From contig NZ_WJIF01000017.1 of NCBI RefSeq assembly GCF_009647605.1, forward strand, positions 1-47,547: a stretch of DNA of 47,547 nt. Reading direction: 5' to 3'. The position numbers were made by a program, and so were the translations under genes. The DNA comes from Agromyces agglutinans. GTDB taxonomy: Bacteria > Actinomycetota > Actinomycetes > Actinomycetales > Microbacteriaceae. The notes beneath the pieces are model-generated. The model did no database searches, had not been told where the DNA came from, and worked only from the letters and a program-made list of their open reading frames with translations. Position 1 is the stretch's first letter, and each line of letters begins with the position of its first letter. Shown in pieces: positions 35,133-43,085 of the stretch.

Positions 35133-36404
35133 CTATTCCACGACCGGCATCGCGCCGGTCGCGTACGGCAGCGGCATGCCGCGGCGCGTCTGTGCGCGCT
35201 GGAGTGCGAAGCTCGCGACGGCGAGCACGGCGCCCGCGAGGGTCAGCATCAGGCCGATCCACACGGGGGCGACGTAGCCGAGCCCGCCTGCGATCGCGAG
35301 GCCGCCGAGGAGCGCCCCGAGGCTGTTGCCGATGTTGAGCGCCGAGTGGTTGAGCGCCGCGGCGATCGACTGGCTGTCGCGCGCGACGTCCATGAGTCGC
35401 GCCTGGATCGTCGGCGAGAGCGCTGACGAGGCGCCGCCGACGAGGAAGATGCCGGCGAACAGTCCGACCGGCGTCGTGGCGGTGAGCCCGAGCAGCACGA
35501 GCGCGATGGCGAGCACCGCGAAGAACAGGTACATCGAGCGTCGGACGCTCCAGTCGGCGAGCCGCCCGCCCACGAAGTTGCCGATCGTCATGCCGAGGCC
35601 GATCACGATGAGCGCGATCGGCACCGCCGAGGGGTCGAGGCCGGTCACCTCGGTCGCGAGCGGTGCGACGTAGCTGTAGACCGCGAACAAGCCGCCGAAT
35701 CCGATCGCGCCGATCGCGAGCGCGAACCAGACCTGTGCGCGGGTGAACGCCCTGAGCTCGCGGGCCATGGTCGCGCCGGGGTCGCCGGGCTGCCACGGCA
35801 CCGCGGCGAGCACTGCGACGAAGGTGAGCACGAAGATGCCGGCGACCGCGAGGTACGCGATCCGCCAGCCGGCACCCTGGCCGAGCCAGGTGATCGCGGG
35901 CACGCCGACGACGTTCGCGATGGTGAGGCCCGAGAGCACGAGCGCGACGCCGCGGGCGCGCTTGCCCGGGCCCATGAGGCTCGCCGCGACCAGCGATGCG
36001 ATGCCGAAGTACGCGCCGTGCGGCAGTGCCGCGATGAACCGGGCGACGAGCACGAGTTCGAACGAGGGCAGCAGCGCCGATGCGATGGTGCCGAGCGCGA
36101 ACGCGGTGAGCAGTGTCAGCAGGAGTCGCTTGCGCGGCCACCGTGCGGCGACGGCGGCGATCGTTGGGGCGCCCACGACGACGCCCGCCGCGTACGCGGA
36201 GATGATCCAGCCGGCCCGTGCGTTCGCGTCTTCGGGCGATTGGGCGTAGAGACCGGGCAGCAGGTCGGCGGCGATGTTCGGGAGCAGGCCCATCGCCACG
36301 AACTCGGTCGCGCCGATGCCGAAGCCGCCGAGGGCGAGCGCCAGCAGCGCGAAACGGATACGGGCCGGCGACAGCGTCGTCGGCCCGTCGGCAATAAGGG
36401 TCAC
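35133..36404 (-). CDS. MFS exporter (DHA1, AraJ/YdhP-like)
   Basis: 423 residues with 12 predicted membrane segments. It opens ALLALALGGFGIGATEFVAMGLLPNIA, the hallmark of the AraJ/SotB-like drug or sugar efflux subfamily, and has the loop motif AARWPRKRLLL between segments 2 and 3. The substrate is unknown. GTG 36404 is preceded by GAGGGG, and also by a CATGAT -10-like element 6 bases upstream. A perfect 14-bp palindrome lies just upstream and may be the operator of an unlinked regulator. Confidence 0.88.
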   Translation of the reverse strand: MTLIADGPTTLSPARIRFALLALALGGFGIGATEFVAMGLLPNIAADLLPGLYAQSPEDANARAGWIISAYAAGVVVGAPTIAAVAARWPRKRLLLTLLTAFALGTIASALLPSFELVLVARFIAALPHGAYFGIASLVAASLMGPGKRARGVALVLSGLTIANVVGVPAITWLGQGAGWRIAYLAVAGIFVLTFVAVLAAVPWQPGDPGATMARELRAFTRAQVWFALAIGAIGFGGLFAVYSYVAPLATEVTGLDPSAVPIALIVIGLGMTIGNFVGGRLADWSVRRSMYLFFAVLAIALVLLGLTATTPVGLFAGIFLVGGASSALSPTIQARLMDVARDSQSIAAALNHSALNIGNSLGALLGGLAIAGGLGYVAPVWIGLMLTLAGAVLAVASFALQRAQTRRGMPLPYATGAMPVVE

Positions 36405-36423
36405 CCCTCGATCATGCCATGGA

Positions 36424-36437
36424 TCGAATCGATTCGA
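36424..36437 (-). promoter_or_regulatory. 14-bp palindrome upstream of the MFS gene, possible operator
   Basis: TCGAATCGATTCGA is a perfect palindrome located 7 bp upstream of the predicted CATGAT -10 element (36416-36411). The position between -10 and -35 suits a repressor such as a TetR or MarR protein; no such gene is next to it. Confidence 0.4.
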
Positions 36438-36501
36438 CTCGCAGGCCGGCAGCCCCAGGGCTCGTCGCCCGGACTGCGGTGCCGAACCGAGAGTGTCCGG
36501 T

Positions 36502-36660
36502 TCAGCCGGCGTCGAGCGCCTGTTCGAGCCGATCGAGCTTGTCCTCGAGCTCCCCGGTGTACCCGGGCCGGATGTCGGCCTTCAGCACGAGCGACACGCG
36601 CGAGCCGAACTCGCCGACGGCCTCGGTGGCGCGGCGCACGACGTCGAAGACCTCGTCCCA
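36502..36660 (-). pseudogene. C-terminal remnant of a thiamine-binding (MTH1187-family) protein gene
   Basis: An intact 53-codon frame (52 residues plus stop, starting WDEVFDVVRRATEAVGEFG) matches residues from Trp50 on of the complete copy at 37105-37419, differing at only a few positions. It has no start codon. Upstream of Trp the sequence runs into eight consecutive Gs that shift the frame, then a 15-bp repeat that also occurs in the N-terminal remnant. Together the two remnants make up one original gene, now split by about 790 bp. Confidence 0.8.
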
Positions 36661-36665
36661 CCCCC

Positions 36666-36680
36666 CCCTCGATCGTCGTG
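36666..36680. repeat. Direct repeat (left copy) flanking the insertion in the thiamine-binding gene
   Basis: CCCTCGATCGTCGTG, identical to 37454-37468. It encodes part of the TTIEG segment of the split gene and marks one edge of the inserted segment. Confidence 0.8.
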
Positions 36681-36693
36681 GACCTTCGGTCGG

Positions 36694-37095
36694 TCACACC
36701 TCCCCCCAGATGTGCTCGCGATACCAGTTCAGCGCGCGTTCGAATTCCGCGTCGGCCGTGTCCCACCGAACCCCGAGTCTCGATGTCAATAGATCGATCA
36801 GTCCGCCAGAGTCGTTCTCGCGCGCGCCATCGACGGCAGGCGAGTCCATGAGGAATGCCGTTCCGTCCGGCTCGGTCAGGCTCTCTGCGGGAAACCAGAG
36901 CACGTACAGCGGCTGATGGACGCTCCGACGAAGGCGCCGTTCCCCCTCGAACGTGACGAGCTCCGCTATGACGTACTTGCCCGCCTGTGGGCCGATGCCG
37001 ATGGTCCCGGAGATGCCGCGTGGCCCCCATTGCGACATGGCCGGGACGTTAGGGTCGCGAGCGTACTCGCTCCCCTTGCGCGACCGACGGAACAT
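36694..37095 (-). CDS. Hypothetical protein, 133 residues, in the inserted lower-GC segment
   Basis: I do not recognise a family. The N terminus is basic (MFRRSRKGSEYARD) and the middle reads like a beta-rich fold (GKYVIAELVTFEGERRLRR, QPLYVLWFPAESL). The C terminus DTADAEFERALNWYREHIWGEV is amphipathic and Trp-containing. No signal peptide or membrane segment. The segment is noticeably less GC-rich than its neighbours, with codons such as AAT, TCA and ATT rare elsewhere in the window, suggesting transfer. ATG 37095 follows a TAGTCT -10 element by 6 bases, so the mRNA is probably leaderless; that element overlaps the stop codon of the upstream thiamine-binding gene. Confidence 0.65.
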   Translation of the reverse strand: MFRRSRKGSEYARDPNVPAMSQWGPRGISGTIGIGPQAGKYVIAELVTFEGERRLRRSVHQPLYVLWFPAESLTEPDGTAFLMDSPAVDGARENDSGGLIDLLTSRLGVRWDTADAEFERALNWYREHIWGEV

Positions 37096-37101
37096 GATTC
37101 G

Positions 37102-37107
37102 AGACTA
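37102..37107 (-). promoter_or_regulatory. Predicted -10 (TAGTCT), leaderless mRNA of the 133-residue protein
   Basis: TAGTCT ends 6 bases before ATG 37095. Its TAG is also the stop codon of the preceding gene. Confidence 0.45.
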
Positions 37108-37419
37108 GAGGTCGTCCCGCCCGTCCAGAGCCGCCTCCAGCCGGTCGACCTTCGCGTCAAGCTCGCCGACGTAGCCCGGCCGGATATCGGCCTTCAGGAC
37201 GAGCGACACCCGCGACCCGTACTCGCCGACGGCCTCCGTCGCCCGACGCACGACGTCGAAGACTTCATCCCACTCACCTTCGAGCTCCGTAAACATGGAC
37301 GTCGTCCGGTTCGGGAGCCCTGAGTCCCGAACGATCTTCACGGCCGCCGCGACCGCGTCGTGCACCGATCCGTCGGCTCGGCCCGTGCCATTCGGCGCTA
37401 CTGAAAATGCAACAAGCAT
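37105..37419 (-). CDS. Thiamine-binding protein, MTH1187/YkoF family (complete copy)
   Basis: 104 residues, small ferredoxin-like fold protein opening [27 protein letters not shown] and ending VDRLEAALDGRDDL, full length for the UPF0045/MTH1187 family whose members bind thiamine. Its codons are less GC-rich (CTT GTT GCA TTT TCA GTA) than those of the flanking remnants, which encode nearly the same residues with CTG GTC GCA TTC TCC GTG. It therefore looks like an incoming orthologue that replaced the broken native gene. AGGGG lies shortly before ATG. Confidence 0.85.
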   Translation of the reverse strand: MLVAFSVAPNGTGRADGSVHDAVAAAVKIVRDSGLPNRTTSMFTELEGEWDEVFDVVRRATEAVGEYGSRVSLVLKADIRPGYVGELDAKVDRLEAALDGRDDL

Positions 37420-37428
37420 GATCGACCC

Positions 37429-37599
37429 CTAACTCCCCTGCCGTGCTAACGTGCCCTCGATCGTCGTGAACATGGCGTCGGTGCGGTTGGGCAGGCCCGA
37501 CTCGCGCACGATCCGGACCGCGGCGGCGACGGCGTCGTGCACCGACCCGTCGGCTCGACCCGTGCCGCTCGGCGCCACGGAGAATGCGACCAGCATCAT
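37429..37599 (-). pseudogene. N-terminal remnant of a thiamine-binding (MTH1187-family) protein gene
   Basis: ATG 37599 overlaps the mannosyltransferase stop as ATGA. The frame reads [18 protein letters not shown] through [12 protein letters not shown], then leaves the family and stops after TLARQGS (56 residues). Up to TTIEG it is close to the intact copy at 37105-37419. The break coincides with the 15-bp repeat shared with 36666-36680, and the missing C-terminal half is at 36502-36660. It may still be translated into a truncated peptide. Confidence 0.8.
37454..37468. repeat. Direct repeat (right copy) flanking the insertion in the thiamine-binding gene
   Basis: CCCTCGATCGTCGTG, identical to 36666-36680. 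The two copies bracket 773 bp containing the intact thiamine-binding gene and the 133-residue ORF. Confidence 0.8.
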
Positions 37600-38900
37600 G
37601 CCTCCTCGGAGCGGGCGACCGCGGACGCCGGTGCCTCCGCGCGGAAGCCGGCCCGCACGTTCCCAGCCTGCCACAGCGCACGGGCGCCCCACGCGGCGAT
37701 GGCGACGAGCACGCCGACCTTCAGCGTCATCACGAGCACGAACGCGGGGTTCGCGGCGAGGAGCCAGCCGTACCAGTACGGATAGACGATGTGGGTGGTG
37801 CCCGCGACCACCCACGCGAGGATCGCCGGCGCGCGGAACCGGCCGGGTCGCAGGGCGAGGCCGAGGATCACGGGGGCCGCGAGCCAGGTCGCGAACTGGG
37901 GCGAGCCGACCTTGTTGGCGAGCATGAGCACGACCACGAAGGTCAGCGAGAGCGGCGCGAGCAGCTGCCCGACCGTCGCTCCGCGCCGGGCCGCGCGCAC
38001 GCCGAGCAGCACGACGGCCAGCACGGCGACCGCCATCACCGGCGTCGTGAGCGCGACCGCGACGTCGACGCCGGGGCCGGAGATCTGGTACGTGAGGATG
38101 TCCCGGTCGTAGGCGATCCCGACGCCGTCGACGCCGGCGACGACCTGCCAGAGCCAGAACACCCCGACGGGCGCCTCGACCTGGAGGCCGCGGCCCGCCT
38201 GCTCGGCGATGAAGCCGACGACGTTGAGGCCCGATCCGGCCAGCAGGCTCACGACGACGATCCCGGCGCTGAGCGCGACGGCGACCGTGATCACCTCGCC
38301 GCGGCGACGATGGACGATCACGAGTGCGGCGACGAGCGCCGCGGGCCAGACCTTGATCCAGGCGCCGATCGTCAGCAGCGCGGCCGCGAGCCGGGGTCGC
38401 CCGACGGCCCAGAGCAGCCCGGCGATCGCGAACGGCACCGTCACCGCGTCGATCCGGCCGAGCGCGATCGGCCCCAGCAGGATGAGGAACCCCAGCCACC
38501 ACCACGCCGCGATCCGGCGCCGTCGCGAGAGCCGGTCACGGCCGAGCAGGATCGCGAACGCCGCCGCGTCGAGCACCGTGACGAGCGCGAGCCAGGTCTC
38601 GGGGTACCACTCGGCGCCGAACGCGAGCGAGGCGGCCATCGGCGCGAAGGCGAGGATCGGGTACACCCACGGCACGTCGATGCCCATGCGGAGCCATCCG
38701 TTCGCCGCGCTCTGCGCCCAGTGCAGGTAGACCGCCTCGACGTCGCCGAGCGGCCAACCCGACGCGTGCAGGTTCAACGCGACGAGCAGCGCGTGCACGA
38801 GCGCGAAGCCGGTCCAGAGCGCGGCGCGCCCGCCCAGCAGACGGCGCACGCGATGAGCGGATGACGCGACGGATGCCTCGCCGCCCGCCCCAGTCGCCAT
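37596..38900 (-). CDS. GT87/DUF2029-type polyprenol-phosphate-mannose mannosyltransferase-like protein
   Basis: 434 residues with 10-12 membrane segments. Features of the GT-C fold and GT87 group include the first-loop acidic [16 protein letters not shown], and [46 protein letters not shown] in the middle. Mycobacterial relatives add mannose from polyprenyl-phosphate-mannose to lipomannan or related glycolipids; the acceptor here is unknown. ATG 38900 lies 6 bases after a TAGGCT -10 element, so it is probably leaderless. It formerly formed an operon with the thiamine-binding gene through an ATGA overlap. Confidence 0.8.
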   Translation of the reverse strand: MATGAGGEASVASSAHRVRRLLGGRAALWTGFALVHALLVALNLHASGWPLGDVEAVYLHWAQSAANGWLRMGIDVPWVYPILAFAPMAASLAFGAEWYPETWLALVTVLDAAAFAILLGRDRLSRRRRIAAWWWLGFLILLGPIALGRIDAVTVPFAIAGLLWAVGRPRLAAALLTIGAWIKVWPAALVAALVIVHRRRGEVITVAVALSAGIVVVSLLAGSGLNVVGFIAEQAGRGLQVEAPVGVFWLWQVVAGVDGVGIAYDRDILTYQISGPGVDVAVALTTPVMAVAVLAVVLLGVRAARRGATVGQLLAPLSLTFVVVLMLANKVGSPQFATWLAAPVILGLALRPGRFRAPAILAWVVAGTTHIVYPYWYGWLLAANPAFVLVMTLKVGVLVAIAAWGARALWQAGNVRAGFRAEAPASAVARSEEA

Positions 38901-38906
38901 GCGTGC

Positions 38907-38912
38907 AGCCTA
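38907..38912 (-). promoter_or_regulatory. Predicted -10 (TAGGCT), leaderless mannosyltransferase mRNA
   Basis: TAGGCT is followed by 6 bases and ATG 38900. Confidence 0.5.
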
Positions 38913-39001
38913 CCGGCGCGTCACACGACGCCACGCGAGCCATTGCGCCGGCGCTCCGGTGGGAAGCTGGATGCACCGCACCCATCACTCCGGAGGCCCA
39001 G

Positions 39002-39835
39002 ATGTCCCGTCGCCCGCTCGCAGCCCTCGCCCTCGTCGCCGCACTCGGCCTGGCCGGTTGCTCCGCCGGCGGCACCGGTGGCACCGGCGGCGGTTCCGGT
39101 GACGGCGACTTCGTCACCGAGGGGAAGTTCACCGTCGGCACCGGCGAGCCCGCCTACTACCCGTGGGTCCTCGACGACGCCCCCGAGTCGGGCGAGGGCT
39201 TCGAATCCGCCGTCGCGTACGCGGTCGCCGAACAGCTCGGCTTCGAGGCATCCGACGTGGTGTGGGTGCGCACGACGTTCGACCAGGCGATCGCACCGGG
39301 CCCGAAGGACTTCGACGTCAACCTCCAGCAGTTCTCGATCACGCCCGAGCGCGAGGAGTCGGTCGACTTCTCGTCGCCCTACTACGAGACGACGCAGGTG
39401 GTGATCACCGTCGAGGGTTCCCCGGCAGCGGAGGCGAAGACCATCGCCGACCTCAAGCCGCTGCTCGTCGGCGCGCAGACGGGCACCACGAGCTTCGACG
39501 CGATCGAGCAGGTCATCGCGCCCGACGCCGGAGCCCAGGTCTTCAACACGAACGACGACGCCAAGCTCGCGCTGCAGAGCGGCCAGGTCGACGCCATCGT
39601 CGTCGACCTCCCGACCGCGTTCTACCTCACGGGCGTCGAGCTCGACGGCGGCCGCATCATCGGCCAGCTCCCCGGCACCGAGGGCGCCGACCGGTTCGGC
39701 TTCGTGCTCGCGAAGGACTCGCCCCTCACGGCCGACGTGACGGCGGCGGTCGACGCCCTGCGCGAGGACGGCACCCTCGACGCCCTGGCCGAGCAGTGGC
39801 TCGGCGGCGACGACACCGCGCCGGTGCTCCAGTAA
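39002..39835 (+). CDS. Polar amino-acid ABC transporter substrate-binding lipoprotein
   Basis: 277 residues. Lipobox LGLAGCSAGG (Cys about residue 20) then a Gly/Thr-rich linker and a SBP_bac_3 domain: FTVGTGEPAYYPWVLDD, SITPEREESVDFSSPYYETTQVVI and VGAQTGTTSFDAIEQVI are typical. No second transporter-specific signature identifies the amino acid. GGAGG lies 5 bases before ATG. First gene of a binding protein-permease-ATPase set. Confidence 0.92.
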   Translation: MSRRPLAALALVAALGLAGCSAGGTGGTGGGSGDGDFVTEGKFTVGTGEPAYYPWVLDDAPESGEGFESAVAYAVAEQLGFEASDVVWVRTTFDQAIAPGPKDFDVNLQQFSITPEREESVDFSSPYYETTQVVITVEGSPAAEAKTIADLKPLLVGAQTGTTSFDAIEQVIAPDAGAQVFNTNDDAKLALQSGQVDAIVVDLPTAFYLTGVELDGGRIIGQLPGTEGADRFGFVLAKDSPLTADVTAAVDALREDGTLDALAEQWLGGDDTAPVLQ

Positions 39836-39864
39836 CGACGCGTGGCGACGAGCCCCGCATCCAC

Positions 39865-39870
39865 TACCGT
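39865..39870 (+). promoter_or_regulatory. Predicted -10 (TACCGT), leaderless permease mRNA
   Basis: TACCGT in the 41-bp gap after the binding-protein gene, followed by 6 bases and GTG 39877. It would let the permease and ATPase be transcribed separately. Confidence 0.4.
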
Positions 39871-39876
39871 TCACCT

Positions 39877-40731
39877 GTGAGCGATCCCGACCCGCAGCCG
39901 AGCGCGCTCGAGCTCGAGCGTCGTGCGTACCGGCGAAGCCGCACCCGGCGCTCGGTGCTCGTCAGCGCGCTGAGCACGCTCGTCTTCGCGGGGCTGCTGT
40001 TCTGGGCGGTCGCCGGCTCGCCGGGCTGGGCGCGGGTCCAGCAGATGTTCCTGGATCCCGAGGTCGCGCTCGCCTCGCTCCCGCGGATCCTCGAGGGCCT
40101 CCTGCTGAACCTCCAGGTCCTCCTGTTCGCGGCGATCGGCGTCGTCATCGTCGCGCTCGTCATCGCGACGCTGCGCACCCTCCGCGGACCGGTGTTCTTC
40201 CCGCTGCGGGCGCTCGCGGCCGGGTACACCGACCTGTTCCGCGGCGTACCGCTGCTGATCGTGCTCTTCATCGTCGGCTACGGCGTCCCCGGCCTCGAGT
40301 TCTTCGATCGCATGCCCGCCGCCTTCTGGGGCACCATCGCGATCATCCTCGTGTACTCGGCGTACGTCGCCGAGGTCTTCCGGGCCGGCATCGAGGCGGT
40401 GCATCCGTCGCAGCGCCTCGCGGCCCGCGCGCTCGGACTCAGCCACGGCCAGACCATGCGCCGCATCGTGCTGCCGCAGGCGATGCGCAATGTCACTCCG
40501 GCCCTGATGAACGACTTCGTCGCGATGCAGAAGGACGTCGGCCTCATCTCGGTACTCGGCGCCGTCGACGCCGTGCGAGCGGCGCAGATCGAGACCGCGC
40601 ACTTCTTCAACTACACGCCGTACGTGGTCGCCGGGCTCCTCTTCGTGCTGCTCGCCTGGCCGACGATCCGGCTCACCGACTGGGTCTCGGCGCGGATGCG
40701 CGCCCGCGAGCGCGCTGGGAGCATCGTATGA
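39877..40731 (+). CDS. Polar amino-acid ABC transporter permease
   Basis: 284 residues with 5-6 membrane segments, His/Glu/Gln-type permease. The EAA loop EVFRAGIEAVHPSQRLAARALGLSHGQTMRRIVLPQAMRNVTP is clear, and TDLFRGVPLLIVLFIVGYGVP is the usual first-loop motif. A basic/Arg-rich cytoplasmic N-terminus of about 25 residues precedes the first segment. GTG 39877 gives the expected size; the ATPase gene overlaps its stop as ATGA. Confidence 0.92.
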   Translation: MSDPDPQPSALELERRAYRRSRTRRSVLVSALSTLVFAGLLFWAVAGSPGWARVQQMFLDPEVALASLPRILEGLLLNLQVLLFAAIGVVIVALVIATLRTLRGPVFFPLRALAAGYTDLFRGVPLLIVLFIVGYGVPGLEFFDRMPAAFWGTIAIILVYSAYVAEVFRAGIEAVHPSQRLAARALGLSHGQTMRRIVLPQAMRNVTPALMNDFVAMQKDVGLISVLGAVDAVRAAQIETAHFFNYTPYVVAGLLFVLLAWPTIRLTDWVSARMRARERAGSIV

Positions 40732-41462
40732 GCGACCGGCTGCTCGAACTGCGCGGCATCCGCCGTTCCTTCGGCGACCACCACGTCCTCCGCGGCGTCG
40801 ACCTCGACGTCGACGCCCACGAGGTCGTCGCCCTCATCGGCGCGTCGGGTTCCGGCAAGTCGACGCTCCTGCGTACCGTCAACCTGCTCGAGCCGATCGA
40901 CGACGGCATCATCCGGCTCGCCGGCGACGACATCAGCGATCCGCGCGTCGACGCCGACGGCGTCCGCGCGCGCATCGGCGCGGTCTTCCAGCACTACAAC
41001 CTCTTCCCCCACCTGCGCGTGCTCGAGAACGTGACGCTCGCCGCGCGACTCGTGCACCGGATGCCTCGCGCCGAGGCCGACCGGCGCGGCCGCGAGCTGC
41101 TCGCCTCGATCGGGCTCGACGGCTTCGCGGGCGCCTACCCCGATCGTCTGTCGGGCGGCCAGCAGCAGCGGGTCGCGATCGTCCGCGCGATCCTCACCGA
41201 CCCGCAGCTGCTCCTGCTCGACGAGGTGACGAGCGCACTCGATCCCGAGCTCGTCGGCGAGGTGCTCGCGCTCGTGCGCGCCCTGGCCGACGGGGGCACC
41301 ACGATCCTCATGGCCACGCACGAGATGGCGTTCGCAAGGGAGGTCGCCGACCGCGTCGTGTTCCTCGACGGCGGCGTCGTCGTCGAGGAGGGGCCCGCGG
41401 CGCAGGTGCTGGCCGACCCGCAGGAGCCGCGCACGCGCGAGTTCCTCTCGCGGCTGCTCTGA
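40728..41462 (+). CDS. Polar amino-acid ABC transporter ATP-binding protein
   Basis: 244 residues, GlnQ/HisP-type. Walker A is GASGSGKST (about residues 38-46), Q-loop VFQHYNLFPHLRVLENVTLA, signature LSGGQQQR, Walker B LLLLDEVTSALDPELV and H-loop MATHEMAFAREVADRVVFL. Coupled to the permease by an ATGA overlap. Complete transporter with the two upstream genes. Confidence 0.95.
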   Translation: MSDRLLELRGIRRSFGDHHVLRGVDLDVDAHEVVALIGASGSGKSTLLRTVNLLEPIDDGIIRLAGDDISDPRVDADGVRARIGAVFQHYNLFPHLRVLENVTLAARLVHRMPRAEADRRGRELLASIGLDGFAGAYPDRLSGGQQQRVAIVRAILTDPQLLLLDEVTSALDPELVGEVLALVRALADGGTTILMATHEMAFAREVADRVVFLDGGVVVEEGPAAQVLADPQEPRTREFLSRLL

Positions 41463-41521
41463 TCCCGACCGGTGCTCGCGCGGGTGCGTTCCCGCGGCCG
41501 AGCCTCAGCCCGGCGCCGTCG

Positions 41522-42370
41522 TCACCCGAGCAGCGAGCCGACCACGCGCGGGATCGCCCCGGCCAGGTCGAGCGCGGTGATGGGGCCGCCGGCCACGTGG
41601 TCGCTCGCGAGCCGCGCCGCCTCGCCGTGCACGAAGACCGCCGTCGCGGCGATGCGGGTCAGCGCCGTGGCATCCGTCGACAGGATCTCGTGGTGCGTCG
41701 CGGCGAGCGCGCCGAGGATGCCGGCGAGGACATCGCCCGTGCCGGCTGCGGCGAGCCAGTGCGTGCTCGCGTGCAGCGCGAAGCGCGTGCCCTCGGGATC
41801 GCACACGTACGTCGTCGCGCCCTTCAGCAGGGTGACGACGCGCAGTTCCCGCGCGGCTCGGGCGGCCCACGCGCCGGGATCGGCGCGCACGTCGTCGACC
41901 GTCGCGTCGATCTCGCGCGAGCTGAGCAGCCGCGCGAGCTCCCCGGCGTGCGGAGTGATCACGGTCGGTCCCGTGTGCGTGCCGACGAGGTCGAGCGCCC
42001 CGGCGTCGAGCACGACCGGCAGCCCAGAGGCCAGCGCGTGCTGCAGTTCACCCGACGTCAGGAACGATCGGTGACCCGCGTCGAGCCCCGATCCGAGCAC
42101 CCACGCCTGGACCCGGCCGGGCTGCACGACCGTCTCGGGCCGATGCGCGAGCACGGCGGCGCGGACCGCCTTCGGGCCCGCGTACCGCACCATGCCGACC
42201 CCGGTGCGGTGCGCCGCCTCGACCCCGAGGACCGCGGCGCCCGGGTACTCGGCCGATCCGGTGAAGAGGCCGACGACGCCGCGCCGGTACTTGTCGTCGT
42301 CGGCGGCCGGCCGACGGATCCAGTCCGCCGCCTCGGCCGCCGACCACTGCCCCCACGAATCCCGCCCCAT
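41522..42370 (-). CDS. nnrD: ADP-dependent NAD(P)H-hydrate dehydratase
   Basis: 282 residues, ribokinase-like fold (YjeF C-terminal domain family). Repairs hydrated NAD(P)H. Motifs include GLFTGSAEYPGAAVLGVEAAHRTGVGMVRY, TVITPHAGELARLL and the catalytic AAAGTGDVLAGILGALAA. It is the stand-alone dehydratase; the epimerase domain (NnrE) is not in this window. ATG 42370 lies 6 bases after TATCGT and also has GGAGG within those 6 bases. Divergent from a HAD hydrolase gene. Confidence 0.92.
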   Translation of the reverse strand: MGRDSWGQWSAAEAADWIRRPAADDDKYRRGVVGLFTGSAEYPGAAVLGVEAAHRTGVGMVRYAGPKAVRAAVLAHRPETVVQPGRVQAWVLGSGLDAGHRSFLTSGELQHALASGLPVVLDAGALDLVGTHTGPTVITPHAGELARLLSSREIDATVDDVRADPGAWAARAARELRVVTLLKGATTYVCDPEGTRFALHASTHWLAAAGTGDVLAGILGALAATHHEILSTDATALTRIAATAVFVHGEAARLASDHVAGGPITALDLAGAIPRVVGSLLG

Positions 42371-42427
42371 GCCTCCACGATAGGCCCGGCGCCGCAGGCG
42401 CCCAAGGCACGTTGTACGTTGGACCGG
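42371..42427. promoter_or_regulatory. Divergent pair of leaderless promoters (nnrD / HAD hydrolase)
   Basis: The 57-bp gap holds TATCGT on the minus strand (42382-42377, 6 bases before the nnrD ATG) and TACGTT on the plus strand (42415-42420, 7 bases before the HAD ATG). The -35 regions of the two must overlap. Confidence 0.5.
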
Positions 42428-43063
42428 ATGCCTCCGACCGTCCCCGCTCCCATCAGCCTCGCCCCGCGTGTCGTCGTGTTCGACTACGGCGAGGTGATCT
42501 CGCGCTCCCCGTCCGACGCCGACCGGGCGCTGCTCGTCGCCCGGGCCGGCGTCGACGCCGAGGCCTTCTGGCCGGCCTACTGGCGCCATCGCGACGCGCT
42601 CGACCAGGGCACGTCGTCGATCGGGCAGTACTGGCAGCGGGTGGGCGCCGACCTCGGCACGGCGTGGTCGGACCTCGACGTGCACGAGCTGTGGGCGATC
42701 GACCACCGCAGTTGGCTCAGCGTCGATGCCGGCACGCTCGGGGTGCTGCACGCGCTGCGCGCCGGCGGCACGCGCCTCGCGCTGCTCTCGAACGCGGGCG
42801 CCGACTTCTCGGGCTGGCTGCGCTCGGGGTCGTTCGCGCCGCTGTTCGAGCGGGTCTTCGTCAGCGGCGAACTGGGGCTCGTGAAGCCCGACGCCGCGAT
42901 CTACGAGCGCGTCATCGCCGACCTCGGCATCACGCCCGCCGAGTTCGTGTTCGTCGACAACAAGTCGGAGAACACCGAGGGCGCGATCGCGGTGGGCGGC
43001 ACCGCGCACGTCTTCACCGAGGCGACGACCCTCGAGGCCTGGCTGCGGGGGCTCGCGGCGTAG
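42428..43063 (+). CDS. HAD-family phosphatase (YihX-like)
   Basis: 211 residues. Motif I is VVFDYGEVISRS with the nucleophile Asp, and Gly in the usual second-Asp position as in the YihX group. Motif II is ALLSNAG, motif III includes GLVKPDAAIYERV and motif IV is FVFVDNKSENTEGA. The substrate, probably a sugar phosphate or nucleotide, is not defined. The start ATG 42428 follows a TACGTT element by 7 bases. Confidence 0.87.
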   Translation: MPPTVPAPISLAPRVVVFDYGEVISRSPSDADRALLVARAGVDAEAFWPAYWRHRDALDQGTSSIGQYWQRVGADLGTAWSDLDVHELWAIDHRSWLSVDAGTLGVLHALRAGGTRLALLSNAGADFSGWLRSGSFAPLFERVFVSGELGLVKPDAAIYERVIADLGITPAEFVFVDNKSENTEGAIAVGGTAHVFTEATTLEAWLRGLAA

Positions 43064-43085
43064 CGCACCGACGAACCGCGCCGAC

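Noticed and set aside
35084..35338. Small Arg-rich plus-strand ORF after the response regulator
   Set aside because: Antisense to the MFS exporter C terminus, no ribosome site and no domain.
31603..36141. Open frame of 1512 codons on the minus strand
   Set aside because: It runs antisense through metX, the kinase operon and past the MFS gene; the translation is Arg/His/Gly-rich low-complexity, typical of shadow frames in GC-rich DNA.
36681..37453. Insertion sequence or integrated plasmid
   Set aside because: No transposase, integrase or terminal inverted repeats are visible; only the direct repeats and the two ORFs support an insertion.
41463..41521. Terminator between the amino-acid ATPase and nnrD
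   Set aside because: Only weak, short GC pairings are visible in this gap; not enough to call a hairpin.
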